64,000 nt of DNA from the NCBI GenBank assembly GCA_016865505.2, contig AP025252.1, positions 124,001 through 188,000 on the forward strand, written 5' to 3'. This DNA comes from Bryobacterales bacterium F-183 (GTDB lineage Bacteria > Acidobacteriota > Terriglobia > Bryobacterales > Bryobacteraceae). Of this stretch, positions 17,532 to 26,211 are shown piece after piece. Under the pieces are notes generated by a model. It made no database searches. It worked only from the letters and a program-made list of their open reading frames with translations, and was not told the origin of the DNA. Each line of letters begins with the position of its first letter. The stretch's first letter is position 1. Both the position numbers and the translations under genes were made by a program.

Positions 17532-20500
17532 GGGCTCGAAGACCGCGACCACGACATCACCGGAACAACACCGGCGGCTCAAGCTGCTGGTAGAGTCGGC
17601 GCTGGAGTTGCCGCAGTCTGAGCGCGAGGCATTTCTGAACCGCGAATGCGCGGGCGATTCCCACCTCAAAGAACAAGCACTGGAACTGCTGGAGCTGTAC
17701 CGTGACGAAGACGAAGCACCGATGGACGTGCCGTCTGAGCCCGAGCAGATCGGCCCGTATCATCTGATTACCGAGCTTGGTGCGGGCGGCATGGGCGTGG
17801 TGTACCTGGCCCAACGCGAGGATGGATTTTCGCGCACCGTTGCGCTGAAGATTATCCGCAAGGGCATGGACACGGATTTCTTCCTGTCCCGCTTCCAGCA
17901 GGAGCGCGAGATTCTGGGGTCACTCGACCATCCGGGGATCGTGCGCATTGTGGACGCTGGGTCCACCGAGGATGGACGTCCGTACCTGGTGATGGACTTT
18001 GTCGATGGTGTGCGCATCGACACGTTCTGCGAGGGCAGGTCGCTGCGGGAGCGAGTGGCGCTATTTATTCGCGTTTGCGCAGCGGTGCAACACGCGCATC
18101 GGAACCTGATTGTCCATCGCGATCTGAAGCCGGGCAATATTCTGGTGACGCCGGACGGCCAGCCGAAGCTGCTCGATTTCGGGATCGCGAAGGTTTTAGA
18201 TCAGGACGATAACGAAGCGACGAGCGCGACGATTCCGATTATGACCCGGCAGTACGCGAGCCCGGAACAGGTTCGCGGACAGCGCGTGAATACGTCGAGC
18301 GATGTGTACACGCTGGGGCTGATTCTGTACGAGTTGGTGGCAGAGGCGCGTCCTTACGATTTGAAGGACATGCCGGTGGGGCAGGCCGAGCAGGTGGTGT
18401 GCGAACTCGATCCACCAGAGGCGTCGAGTGTGGCACCGAAGTCGATTGCGCCGCAATTGCGCGGGGATCTGGATCGCATTCTGTTGATGGCTCTGCGCAA
18501 GGAACCGGAGCGGCGGTACCCGTCTGTCGAAGCGCTGGCAGCGGACCTGGAGAAGTATCTGGAAGGCCGCCCGGTGAGCGCGCAGCGCGACACGTTTGCG
18601 TATCGCGCGTCGAAGTTTATCCAACGCAATCGCACCAGTGTTTTTGCGGCTGGCGTGATGGCGCTGCTGGTGGCAATGGGAGCGTCGAGTACGCTGTGGC
18701 AGGCGCGGATCGCGGCGAAGGAGTGGGCTCGTGCGGAACGCGAAGCGGCGCTGGCCAAGGCCAATGAAGCAGAAGCGAAACGGCAGCAGGAACTCGCGAA
18801 GCAAGCGGCGGCCGAGGCCGTTGTAGAACGCGATCGTGCGGAGCAGAAGGCCGACGAAGCGAGCCGTCAGCGCGCGCTGGCCGAGGCGAGATTCCGCGAT
18901 GTGCGCACCATGGCGAACTCGCTGCTGTTTGAGATCCACGCGGTGATTCGCAATCTGCCGGGTGCGACGGAAGCTCGCAAGGTGCTGATTACAAGGTCGC
19001 TCGATACGCTACGGGATTTGCAGCGCGAGGCTGGCAACGATCCAGGGTTGCAGGCGGAGATCGCGGCTGGGTATGAACAGTTGGGGCAGTTGCAGGGCGC
19101 CGCGGGCGATGCGGCGTTGGGCGATACCAAAGGTGCGTTTGAAAGCCAGACCAGAGCCCTGGAGATCCGGCGGAAGCTGGCAGCAGCGAACCCGGCAAGT
19201 GTGGCGCTGCAGCGGGATCTGGCAGCGTCGCAACTGCGGATGGCGGAAGTACAGTTGGCGATGCGGCAGCCGCTACAGGCGCTTGAAAGCGCGCAGCAGG
19301 CGATGCGGACGTATGAGGGATTGACGCAGAAGTCGCAGGAGGATGTCCTGTCGCTGCTGGGGTTGGCGGCATCGCAACAGCTGGCTGGACAAGCGCTGGA
19401 ATCCGCCGGGAAGTTGCAGGGTGCGATACAGGCGTACGCCGAGCATACGAAGACGAGGCAGCGCATACAGGCGACGTCGCCGGGGGATTTGGAGCTAGAG
19501 GCGCAGGTAGCTGAGGCGCGCGACTTGGAAGCTCGTGCCTTGCAGATTGAAGGGCGCTTCAGTGAGGCGTTGCAGATTGTGCAGCGCAACGGCGAGGTGT
19601 ACCGGCGGGCGTACGCGGCGAATGCCAATAGCATGCGGGCGGCGCAGAACGTGATTCAGAATCACCGTACGGTGGCGGAGTTGGCCGAGCGCGTCGGGGA
19701 TTTGCAGAGAGCGCGGGAGAACTATCAACAGTCTTTGTCGCGGCTACAGGCGCTGGTGAAGACCGACGCGCAGAATAGCCGGCTGCTGGAAGAGTTGTCG
19801 TCAGTTCGGAATCAGTACGCGAGTTTGCTGGTGCGGACGGGACAAGGTACGCAGGCGATCGCGGAGTTTCGGGCAGCGGTCTCTTCAGCGAGTGAGTTAT
19901 CCAGCAAAGATCCAGCGAATCGTGCGGTGCGCGCGACCTTGGCGGCGGCGTACAGAGGGCTGGGGCAGGCGCTGTACGACAGCCATCGCACCGAGGAGGC
20001 GCAGAGCGCATACGAATCTGCGGGGAAGCTGTACGACGCGCTGGCAGAGCAGGCTCCGCGCGACATCAACATCCAGATGAATCGAGCGCTGGTGTCGTTG
20101 GGGACGGGGCGGATCCTGCGGGATCAGGAGAGGTACGGCGAGGCGGAGCGGCAGATTCAACAGGCGATCGCGACGTTGGAGAAGATCCTGCCGGGGAGCC
20201 GGGATCACCGGGTGCTGTCGAATCTGGGGATCGCGTATAACCGGCTGGCGGATGTGTACCGGCTACAGGGGAAGAATGCATTGGCGCTGGCGACGTACAG
20301 CCGTACGGGTCCGATCGCGTCGATGCTGTTGAATATGGACCCGCGGAATACGGCAGTGTTTGCGTTGCGCGCGGAGGCTTTGAATCGTACAGGGCGGATA
20401 CAAGAAGACTTGAAGAACTGGCCGGCTGCGTTGCGTGCGTACCGCGAGGCGCTCGAGTTGGACGAGCGCAATGAAAAGCTCGATCCGAACGATTTGCGCA

Positions 20501-20808
20501 TCAAAATAAATGCGGCTGAATCGAGCTTTCGTATTTGCGAAGTGCACTTCCGGCTGTTGCAGTACGGGGCAGCGTATACGGCGTGCCAGCAAGCCAATGC
20601 ACGATGGAGATCGGCAAGGGATGGCGCGCTGCTGACGGGTTTGACACGGGCGGGCGATATTCGCATGGCGCAGGCTGAGGAAGAGGGCAAGGCGCAGTTC
20701 CGCGAGGATGCGTGCAAGCTGTACTCGGAGGCTTTGACGGTAGCGAATTCGCCTGAGGTGGCAGAGCGGTTGGCTCGCTGCCGGCAAGGTTTGGAAGCGA
20801 AGAAATAA
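17515..20808 (+). CDS. membrane serine/threonine protein kinase with TPR-rich C-terminal region
   Basis: The 1097-residue product starts at ATG 17515 inside the sigma-factor gene. A Hanks-type kinase domain spans about 82-350: G-loop GAGGMG (89-94), VALK with Lys112, HRDLKPGN with Asp203, and DFG at 221-223, all intact, with YASPEQ in the activation segment. A single membrane helix lies at about 375-396, followed by an Ala/Glu/Arg-rich coiled coil (400-460) and a long helical region to the end with repeated TPR-like units, such as AALRAYREALELDERN. The N-terminal 80 residues are the small helical domain common before such kinases. It probably phosphorylates Ser/Thr of the co-encoded sigma factor or other targets. 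Confidence 0.92.
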   Translation: MTSPPEGSKTATTTSPEQHRRLKLLVESALELPQSEREAFLNRECAGDSHLKEQALELLELYRDEDEAPMDVPSEPEQIGPYHLITELGAGGMGVVYLAQREDGFSRTVALKIIRKGMDTDFFLSRFQQEREILGSLDHPGIVRIVDAGSTEDGRPYLVMDFVDGVRIDTFCEGRSLRERVALFIRVCAAVQHAHRNLIVHRDLKPGNILVTPDGQPKLLDFGIAKVLDQDDNEATSATIPIMTRQYASPEQVRGQRVNTSSDVYTLGLILYELVAEARPYDLKDMPVGQAEQVVCELDPPEASSVAPKSIAPQLRGDLDRILLMALRKEPERRYPSVEALAADLEKYLEGRPVSAQRDTFAYRASKFIQRNRTSVFAAGVMALLVAMGASSTLWQARIAAKEWARAEREAALAKANEAEAKRQQELAKQAAAEAVVERDRAEQKADEASRQRALAEARFRDVRTMANSLLFEIHAVIRNLPGATEARKVLITRSLDTLRDLQREAGNDPGLQAEIAAGYEQLGQLQGAAGDAALGDTKGAFESQTRALEIRRKLAAANPASVALQRDLAASQLRMAEVQLAMRQPLQALESAQQAMRTYEGLTQKSQEDVLSLLGLAASQQLAGQALESAGKLQGAIQAYAEHTKTRQRIQATSPGDLELEAQVAEARDLEARALQIEGRFSEALQIVQRNGEVYRRAYAANANSMRAAQNVIQNHRTVAELAERVGDLQRARENYQQSLSRLQALVKTDAQNSRLLEELSSVRNQYASLLVRTGQGTQAIAEFRAAVSSASELSSKDPANRAVRATLAAAYRGLGQALYDSHRTEEAQSAYESAGKLYDALAEQAPRDINIQMNRALVSLGTGRILRDQERYGEAERQIQQAIATLEKILPGSRDHRVLSNLGIAYNRLADVYRLQGKNALALATYSRTGPIASMLLNMDPRNTAVFALRAEALNRTGRIQEDLKNWPAALRAYREALELDERNEKLDPNDLRIKINAAESSFRICEVHFRLLQYGAAYTACQQANARWRSARDGALLTGLTRAGDIRMAQAEEEGKAQFREDACKLYSEALTVANSPEVAERLARCRQGLEAKK

Positions 20809-20810
20809 GC

Positions 20811-21731
20811 GTGTCTGCGCAGCGCCTTTACTATTGCGATCACTACGAGATCCCTTTGCCGGAGGGGCACAAGTTCCCGATGTCGAAGTACCGGATGACG
20901 CGGGATCTTTTGGCTACCGATGGCGTCTTTCGGTTTCACTGTGCGCCGCTGGCTCCGCGTGAGTTGGTGGAGTTGGCGCATGATCCGGAGTACGTCGAGC
21001 AGTTTTTGACGGGGACCCTGCCGCCACAGGCCGTGCGGCGGATTGGGTTTCCGTGGTCTGACGCTTTGGTGAAGCGTACGCTAGCGTCGGTGGGCGGTAC
21101 GATTGCGGCGGCGGAGCAGGCGTTGATGACGGGGTGGTGCGGGAACCTGGCGGGCGGTACGCATCATGCGTTTCGCGGCGAGGGATCGGGCTTTTGCGTA
21201 TTCAACGACATTGCGGTAGCGATCCTGTATTTGCGGCATCATCGGGGGATCGCCAAGGCCGCGGTGATTGATTTGGATGTCCACCAGGGCGACGGTACGG
21301 CGGCGATCTTTGAGAACGATCCGCTGGTATACACGCTGTCGTTCCATGGGCGGCATAACTTTCCGTTTCGTAAGCAGCGGAGCCGCGTGGATATTGAGCT
21401 GGATAACGGTGTGGGCGACGATGAGTATCTCGCACTTGTCGAGCAGTGGCTGCCGCAGGTGTTTGCGTTTGAGCCGGGTGTGATCTTTTATCAGTCCGGT
21501 GTGGATGCGCTAGTTACGGACCGTCTGGGCAAGTTGGGGATGACACCGGAGGGGATCGCGCGGCGGAATGAGACGGTGATTCGCGCGTGCCGGGCGTACG
21601 GCGCGCCGTTGATTGTTACGATGGGCGGCGGTTACTCGGAGCCGGTACAATTGACTGCCGAGGCGCACGCCAACGTGTATCGCACGGCATATCGAGTTTA
21701 TGGAAACACTTCCTATCGGGCCGCTGGTTGA
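20811..21731 (+). CDS. histone-deacetylase-superfamily protein (acetoin utilisation/acetylpolyamine amidohydrolase-like)
   Basis: GTG 20811, two bases after the kinase stop, starts a 306-residue enzyme. The HDAC-fold motifs are complete: GGTHHAFRGEGSGFCVFND with His118 and His119, VIDLDVHQGDGT with zinc ligands Asp156 and His158, and QSGVDAL with zinc ligand Asp232, then MGGGYS. The family removes acetyl groups from lysine side chains or small acetylated amines, using zinc. No signal peptide is present, so it is cytoplasmic. Its last 32 bases overlap the GNAT acetyltransferase gene, which suggests that an acetylating and a deacetylating enzyme are co-expressed. The substrate is unknown. Confidence 0.9.
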   Translation: MSAQRLYYCDHYEIPLPEGHKFPMSKYRMTRDLLATDGVFRFHCAPLAPRELVELAHDPEYVEQFLTGTLPPQAVRRIGFPWSDALVKRTLASVGGTIAAAEQALMTGWCGNLAGGTHHAFRGEGSGFCVFNDIAVAILYLRHHRGIAKAAVIDLDVHQGDGTAAIFENDPLVYTLSFHGRHNFPFRKQRSRVDIELDNGVGDDEYLALVEQWLPQVFAFEPGVIFYQSGVDALVTDRLGKLGMTPEGIARRNETVIRACRAYGAPLIVTMGGGYSEPVQLTAEAHANVYRTAYRVYGNTSYRAAG

Positions 21732-22368
21732 GTCCACGGCCGCTGCGCCGAGGCCTTCGCGCGTCACGTTGACAGGCCGCTATGTGACCCTTGAGCCTTT
21801 GGACGCCGCCAAGCACGCGGATAGCATTTTTGAGCTGCAGAACGGGCTACCTGATCTGTGGTTGTACCTGGCGGATGAGCCGTATACGGATCGCGGGGTT
21901 TTTCGGGCCGCTATCGAGAAGAAGGCTGCGTCGGAAGATCCGCTGTTCTACGCTGTGGTCCTGGACGGGCGTGCGGTGGGCTACTGTTCGCTGATGCGGA
22001 TCGACCCGGCCAATCGTGTGATTGAGATTGGCAACATCCTCTATACGCCGGCGCTGCAGCGTACTTGTGCCGCGACTGAGGCGATGTACCTGATGGCGAA
22101 GTACGCGTTTGATGAGCTGGGGTACAGGCGGTACGAGTGGAAGTGCAACTCGCATAACGCACCGTCGCACCGGGCCGCGCGGCGGTACGGGTTTGTGTAC
22201 GAGGGTACGTTCCGGCAGCACCTGATTATCAAGGGGCGGAACCGGGATACGGCATGGTATTCGATGCTCGATAGCGAGTGGCCTGCGCGTAAGGCTGCGT
22301 TTGAGCGGTGGCTCGATCCTGCCAACTTCGACGGGCAGGGCCGGCAGATTACGCCGCTTTCGATCTAG
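21700..22368 (+). CDS. GNAT acetyltransferase, RimJ/RimL-type
   Basis: Starting METLPIGPLVES within the HDAC gene, the 222-residue product shows a GNAT fold: GRYVTLEPLDAAKHADSIF at the front, AVGYCSLMRIDPANRVIEIG, then YRRYEWKCNSHNAPSHRAAR and YGFVYEGTFRQHLIIKGRN, which is the RimJ/RimL-like signature for acetyl-CoA binding and acceptor contact. Such enzymes acetylate protein N-termini or small amines. The overlap with the deacetylase points to a common substrate or at least common regulation. The 3' end overlaps the convergent MFS gene by 20 bases. Confidence 0.88.
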   Translation: METLPIGPLVESTAAAPRPSRVTLTGRYVTLEPLDAAKHADSIFELQNGLPDLWLYLADEPYTDRGVFRAAIEKKAASEDPLFYAVVLDGRAVGYCSLMRIDPANRVIEIGNILYTPALQRTCAATEAMYLMAKYAFDELGYRRYEWKCNSHNAPSHRAARRYGFVYEGTFRQHLIIKGRNRDTAWYSMLDSEWPARKAAFERWLDPANFDGQGRQITPLSI

Positions 22369-23605
22369 CTCGCAGAGCGAACGCAATCACGATGCCTACA
22401 ACGGCGAGGGCGGCAAGGCTGTAGAACATCTCGTTGTAGCCTTGCGCGACGTTGCCTGTCGCTTTGCGGGCTTCGATCACCGATGCCATGTAGCGGGGTA
22501 CGACAAAGCCGGCGGCTCCCCAAGCGGTAAAGAGGATGCCGTAGTTGGCTCCGATGCGGCGGGAGCCGAAGTATTCCGCACAGAGCGACGGCATCAGGGC
22601 GAGGTAGCCGCCGTAGCAGAAGCCAACGATGCAGATGCCTGCGAGTACGCGCCAGAAGTCCCGCGTGTTGGGCAGGAGCAGCGCGCAGGTGAGCGCCGAC
22701 GTCAGGAACATGGCGAGGACGACGGTACGCTTGCCCATACGGTCTGAGAGGGTGCCCCAGATGAGGCGGCCGACGCCGTTGAAAAGGGACATGACGCCGA
22801 GGGCTACGCCACCGGTCATGGCGGCGGCAGTGCCTGCGAGTTCGCGTACGAGGGGGGCGGATTCCCCGATGGCGGTGAGTCCGACGGAGCTGCCAAGGAA
22901 GTACACGAGCCAGAGCACGTAGAAGGCTGGGGTTCGCACCATGGTGCCGGGTTCCATGTCGACGGCGGGTCCGGCAGCGGCGGGCGGGGTCCAGCCTGCG
23001 GGTTTGTAGCCTGCGGGCGGCACCTGGTAGAACTGGGCGCAGCCGGTGACGAGGACGAAGAAGAGTCCGGAGAGGATGAGAAAGGTGCGCGGGAGGGTTT
23101 CCGCGTAGCGGGCGGGGTCGTTGCCGAGCAGGGCTTCGAGCAGCGGGGCGAAGATCAGGGAGCCGAGGCCGAAGCCCATCACGGCGAGTCCTACGACGAA
23201 GCCTCGCTTGTCGGGGAACCACTTCACGCAGGTGGCGATGGGGGTGACGTAGGCAAAGCCGACGCCGAGTCCTGCCACGACGCCGTAGGAGAAGTTGAGG
23301 CCTTCTGGCGTATTGCCGATGAACGCGGCAAGGAGGCAGCCGAGCCCCAAGAGTACGCCACCGACGGAGCCGACCATGCGGGGACCTTTGCGATCCTGCC
23401 AGAAGCCGGCGACGATCATGGCGAGGGTGAAGAAGAGGATCGACCAGCGGTACGGCGCGATGGACACGCTTTTGGACCAGCCGTAGTGTTGCTCCAAGGG
23501 TCCGCGAAAGACGCTCCAGGCATAGATGATGCCGAGGCAAACCTGCATGGTAACGGCGGCGCCGGCGATGAGCCAGCGGTTGGGGAGAGGGCTGGAAGGG
23601 GTCAT
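22349..23605 (-). CDS. MFS transporter, oxalate/formate antiporter (OFA) family
   Basis: The 418-residue protein has about 12 hydrophobic segments and the OFA pattern: LGIIYAWSVFRGPLEQHYGWS after helix 1, KGPRMVGSVGG between helices 2 and 3, YVTPIATCVKWFPDKRGFVVG with the MFS loop, and WGTLSDRMGKR in the second half. OFA members exchange small carboxylates such as oxalate/formate, or monocarboxylates. The substrate cannot be assigned from sequence alone. The gene is divergent from the BrkB-like gene with only 45 bases between starts. Confidence 0.88.
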   Translation of the reverse strand: MTPSSPLPNRWLIAGAAVTMQVCLGIIYAWSVFRGPLEQHYGWSKSVSIAPYRWSILFFTLAMIVAGFWQDRKGPRMVGSVGGVLLGLGCLLAAFIGNTPEGLNFSYGVVAGLGVGFAYVTPIATCVKWFPDKRGFVVGLAVMGFGLGSLIFAPLLEALLGNDPARYAETLPRTFLILSGLFFVLVTGCAQFYQVPPAGYKPAGWTPPAAAGPAVDMEPGTMVRTPAFYVLWLVYFLGSSVGLTAIGESAPLVRELAGTAAAMTGGVALGVMSLFNGVGRLIWGTLSDRMGKRTVVLAMFLTSALTCALLLPNTRDFWRVLAGICIVGFCYGGYLALMPSLCAEYFGSRRIGANYGILFTAWGAAGFVVPRYMASVIEARKATGNVAQGYNEMFYSLAALAVVGIVIAFALRARSKAA

Positions 23606-23650
23606 GTAAGGGGGAGAGGTCGTGTTCGTTCAGTTTACAATCTGGAAAGA

Positions 23651-24565
23651 GTGAACGCGGCAACCAGAACGCAAGCGGCGATTTACGTACACGAGCCCGG
23701 CTGGTTTGCCAAGCAACGCTGGCTACTGTGGCAGGCGTTGGTAAATACGCATAACGACAACGGATTCGGCATCGCCAAAGGCGCGGCTTACTCCAGCCTC
23801 CTCTCTTTCTTTCCGGTGATGACCGCGACGACCACCATCCTGGTGCAGTCGCGGGCTGAGGAAGTTTCGAACCAGATCACACAGTTTGTCTTTGAAGTCG
23901 TCCCGCCGGGCTCGCAAAAGCTGGTGGAGCGATTCTTTGCCGTGCGCGGGAATGAACCAGTGTACCTGCTAGTGCTCGCTGTACTGCTGGCGATTTGGGC
24001 GGCGTCCGGCGCGATGATGAGCCTGATTGAGGGGTTTAATGCGGCGTACCATGTGCCGCGCGGCAGAGGTCCGGTACGGGAGCGGCTGATGGCGGCGCTG
24101 CTGGTGTTGTGCGTCACTTTGCCGGGAGTGGGAGCGTCCGCATTGATCCTGTCGGGCCAGCGGGCAGAGGCTGCGGTGCTGAGCGCGATCGGCTTGTACG
24201 GCACGGGTACGGATTTGGCGCCTTGGATTGTGATGCTGGGCAAGGCCCTGCGATTCCTGCTGGCGTTTGGGGCGTCGATTTTGAGCACGGGGCTGCTGTA
24301 CTATCTGGGGCCGAATCGCCGGGTACGGATGCGTACGGTGTGGCCGGGCGCGTTTGTGGCTGCTGTTCTGTGGATGCTGGTGACGGGTGGATTCAGCTGG
24401 TACGTGCGGAATATCGCGAATTACAACGTACTGTATGGGTCCATTGCGGCAGTGATCGCGCTGCTGGTTTGGATGTACCTGCTGAGCATCATCGCGTTTG
24501 TGGGCTGTGAGTTCAATGTGGCTCGAGAACGGCTGCGTCAGGCAGGCAACGTCGCGCTAGATTGA
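23651..24565 (+). CDS. YihY/BrkB-family inner membrane protein
   Basis: GTG 23651, preceded by GGAAAGA, is the best start; the longer frame overlaps the MFS promoter. The 304-residue protein has six hydrophobic segments and family motifs KGAAYSSLLSFFPVM near helix 1, IWAASGAMMSLIEGFNAAY and a C-terminal YGSIAAVIALLVWMYL. This family was once linked to ribonuclease BN, a link later withdrawn, and its role remains unclear; a membrane transport or lipid role is only inferred. Confidence 0.88.
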   Translation: MNAATRTQAAIYVHEPGWFAKQRWLLWQALVNTHNDNGFGIAKGAAYSSLLSFFPVMTATTTILVQSRAEEVSNQITQFVFEVVPPGSQKLVERFFAVRGNEPVYLLVLAVLLAIWAASGAMMSLIEGFNAAYHVPRGRGPVRERLMAALLVLCVTLPGVGASALILSGQRAEAAVLSAIGLYGTGTDLAPWIVMLGKALRFLLAFGASILSTGLLYYLGPNRRVRMRTVWPGAFVAAVLWMLVTGGFSWYVRNIANYNVLYGSIAAVIALLVWMYLLSIIAFVGCEFNVARERLRQAGNVALD

Positions 24566-24635
24566 ATAGATTTTAATGACAGACTTTCTTGGGTTTTGAC
24601 GCCCCACTTTCGTAACGTGCTGCGCATGGATGTTT

Positions 24636-24640
24636 GGAGG
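24636..24640 (+). promoter_or_regulatory. GGAGG ribosome-binding site that sets the calpain start
   Basis: A full GGAGG stands seven bases before GTG 24648. The alternative ATG at 24630 lies upstream of this site and has no such sequence before it, so GTG 24648 is chosen. Confidence 0.75.
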
Positions 24641-24647
24641 CTCAACA

Positions 24648-25694
24648 GTGGTAACTATCTCCGCATCCGTAGGGCAAGGCGGCGTTAACAAGAAGGCAGA
24701 TGTACTGGCGATTCAAAAAGCTTTGAATCAGATTCCGCCGCACAAAGGCGGGCCAAATCCGAAGCTGGTAGAAGACGGGTTGGTGGGTCCGAAGACGATT
24801 GGTGCGATTCGCACCTTTCAACAGTCGGACATTGCATTGGCAAAGGATGGCAGGGTGGATCCCAATGGACCTACGCTGGCGCGGATCAATGCTCAGTTGG
24901 GATACGGCACGAGCACGAAGCCGAAGTTCCACGGCGATAATTTGTACGGGCCAAATGGGCCGAGCCAGAACGACATCAAACAGGATGCGTTTGGAGATTG
25001 TTATTTTGTTGCGACGCTTGGGGCGGTTGCGATGCAGAATCCCAAGGGGATCAAGGACGCAATTTATTACGACGAGTCGACACAACAGTTTCGCGTACGT
25101 CTCTATAAAACAAATGGCCAGGTGAAGTACATCTGGGTGACGCAGGCGGAACTGGAAGACAACGTCAATCGCCAGGGCGGCAGCTACATCGACAACACCG
25201 GTTTATATGAGCGGGTGTGGCCGGCAGTGATTGAAACGGCATACGCGAAGATGTTCGATTCGAATCCCAACGATGGGTTGGGCGAAGGCTACCAGAAGAT
25301 CATCAACGGCGGCTGGCCGTCGGACGCGATGATGGCAATTACGGGCAATGCCGGATCGCAGGTGTCGTATACGTACTATCTGAAGCTTGGTGTGGATGGG
25401 TCCGTCGCTGTGCTGGGCGGCAAGGTGGCGACCGCGCTGCAGCAACACAAGAGCGTTACGCTATGGTCGGTGCCGGAGAACGGAGCGACGCAGGACGGGC
25501 TGGTGGACGATCACGTGTACACGGTGATTTCCATGCTGCAGCAGGGCACAGATTGGCGAGTGACTGTACGCAACCCGTGGGGTACGAACATGGGCGTGGG
25601 CGAAGGCAAGGATCAGACATCGCCGATTATGACGCTGTCGCTGCGGACGCTGGTGACCACTGGTGGCTTGCAGTCCTTTCGCGTGAGCAACTAA
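24648..25694 (+). CDS. bacterial calpain-type cysteine protease with N-terminal peptidoglycan-binding-like domain
   Basis: The 348-residue product has no export signal. Residues about 5-80 resemble a peptidoglycan-binding-like helical domain (ADVLAIQKALNQIPP, DGLVGPKTIGAIRTFQ). From about 100 the papain-like calpain core follows: DAFGDCYFVATLGAVA with Cys118, VDDHVYTVI with His289, and VRNPWGTNMG with Asn309. These are the three calpain catalytic residues in the right order and spacing, and RNPWG is the calpain signature. Calcium-binding EF hands are absent. The next gene, 14 bases downstream, encodes a small exported protein. Bacterial calpains are known but little studied; the target here is unknown. 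Confidence 0.88.
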   Translation: MVTISASVGQGGVNKKADVLAIQKALNQIPPHKGGPNPKLVEDGLVGPKTIGAIRTFQQSDIALAKDGRVDPNGPTLARINAQLGYGTSTKPKFHGDNLYGPNGPSQNDIKQDAFGDCYFVATLGAVAMQNPKGIKDAIYYDESTQQFRVRLYKTNGQVKYIWVTQAELEDNVNRQGGSYIDNTGLYERVWPAVIETAYAKMFDSNPNDGLGEGYQKIINGGWPSDAMMAITGNAGSQVSYTYYLKLGVDGSVAVLGGKVATALQQHKSVTLWSVPENGATQDGLVDDHVYTVISMLQQGTDWRVTVRNPWGTNMGVGEGKDQTSPIMTLSLRTLVTTGGLQSFRVSN

Positions 25695-25708
25695 GCAAGA
25701 GGGAGAAA

Positions 25709-26137
25709 ATGACGAAATGGAAAAGCGCGAAAACCGTATTGGGACTGGCCGTGTTGGCCTGGGGGTGCAGCATGGCTGAGGCAGCCTTGTTTGAACCGAA
25801 GCCTCTCGATGGTGCAAAGGCGACCGAGGCAAGCGAAGCGACAAAGAAACTGGATGCTGAGGTAACGGCCTTCCTGCGGGACAAATATTCGATTGCATCG
25901 GCCCGGTATTACACCGTGGCGGGTGAAATTCCGTGGATTGCGGTGTCGAAGAACGTCCAGAATCAGATGGCCGAGAAGGGCATCAAGAAAGTGATGTTCG
26001 AGTGGTATGAGCCGGGGTTGGACTTTGTCGAGGTGTACCCGCAAGGCAAGCAGGGATTTGCTCTGGCGATGCCGAAGGGCAGAAAGTCTGACAGCGAGAA
26101 GCTGATTGGGTTCTATACGCTGACTGCCAAGAAGTAA
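25709..26137 (+). CDS. small exported protein following the calpain
   Basis: ATG 25709 has AGAGGGAG upstream. The 142-residue product has a signal peptide (AKTVLGLAVLAWGCSMAEAA) with a Cys in it, then a charged helical region (GAKATEASEATKKLDAEVT) and a beta-rich C-terminal half (EIPWIAVSKNVQN, KKVMFEWYEPGLDFVEVYP). No known domain is recognised. The position 14 bases after the protease, under the same promoter and before a shared terminator, suggests a functional partner such as a substrate or inhibitor; this is inference. The signal is atypical for a partner of a cytoplasmic enzyme unless the protease is also exported by other means. Confidence 0.7.
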   Translation: MTKWKSAKTVLGLAVLAWGCSMAEAALFEPKPLDGAKATEASEATKKLDAEVTAFLRDKYSIASARYYTVAGEIPWIAVSKNVQNQMAEKGIKKVMFEWYEPGLDFVEVYPQGKQGFALAMPKGRKSDSEKLIGFYTLTAKK

Positions 26138-26149
26138 TTTGACTGTAAC

Positions 26150-26182
26150 GGGAGGCGCCGGGTGTCCGGTTGCCTCCCTCTT
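26150..26182 (+). terminator. rho-independent terminator of the calpain operon
   Basis: GGGAGGC (26150-26156) pairs with GCCTCCC (26172-26178), followed by TCTT. It lies 13 bases after the stop of the small exported protein. Confidence 0.75.
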
Positions 26183-26211
26183 CATAGCCCTGCGATAATC
26201 GGTTACTTCAG

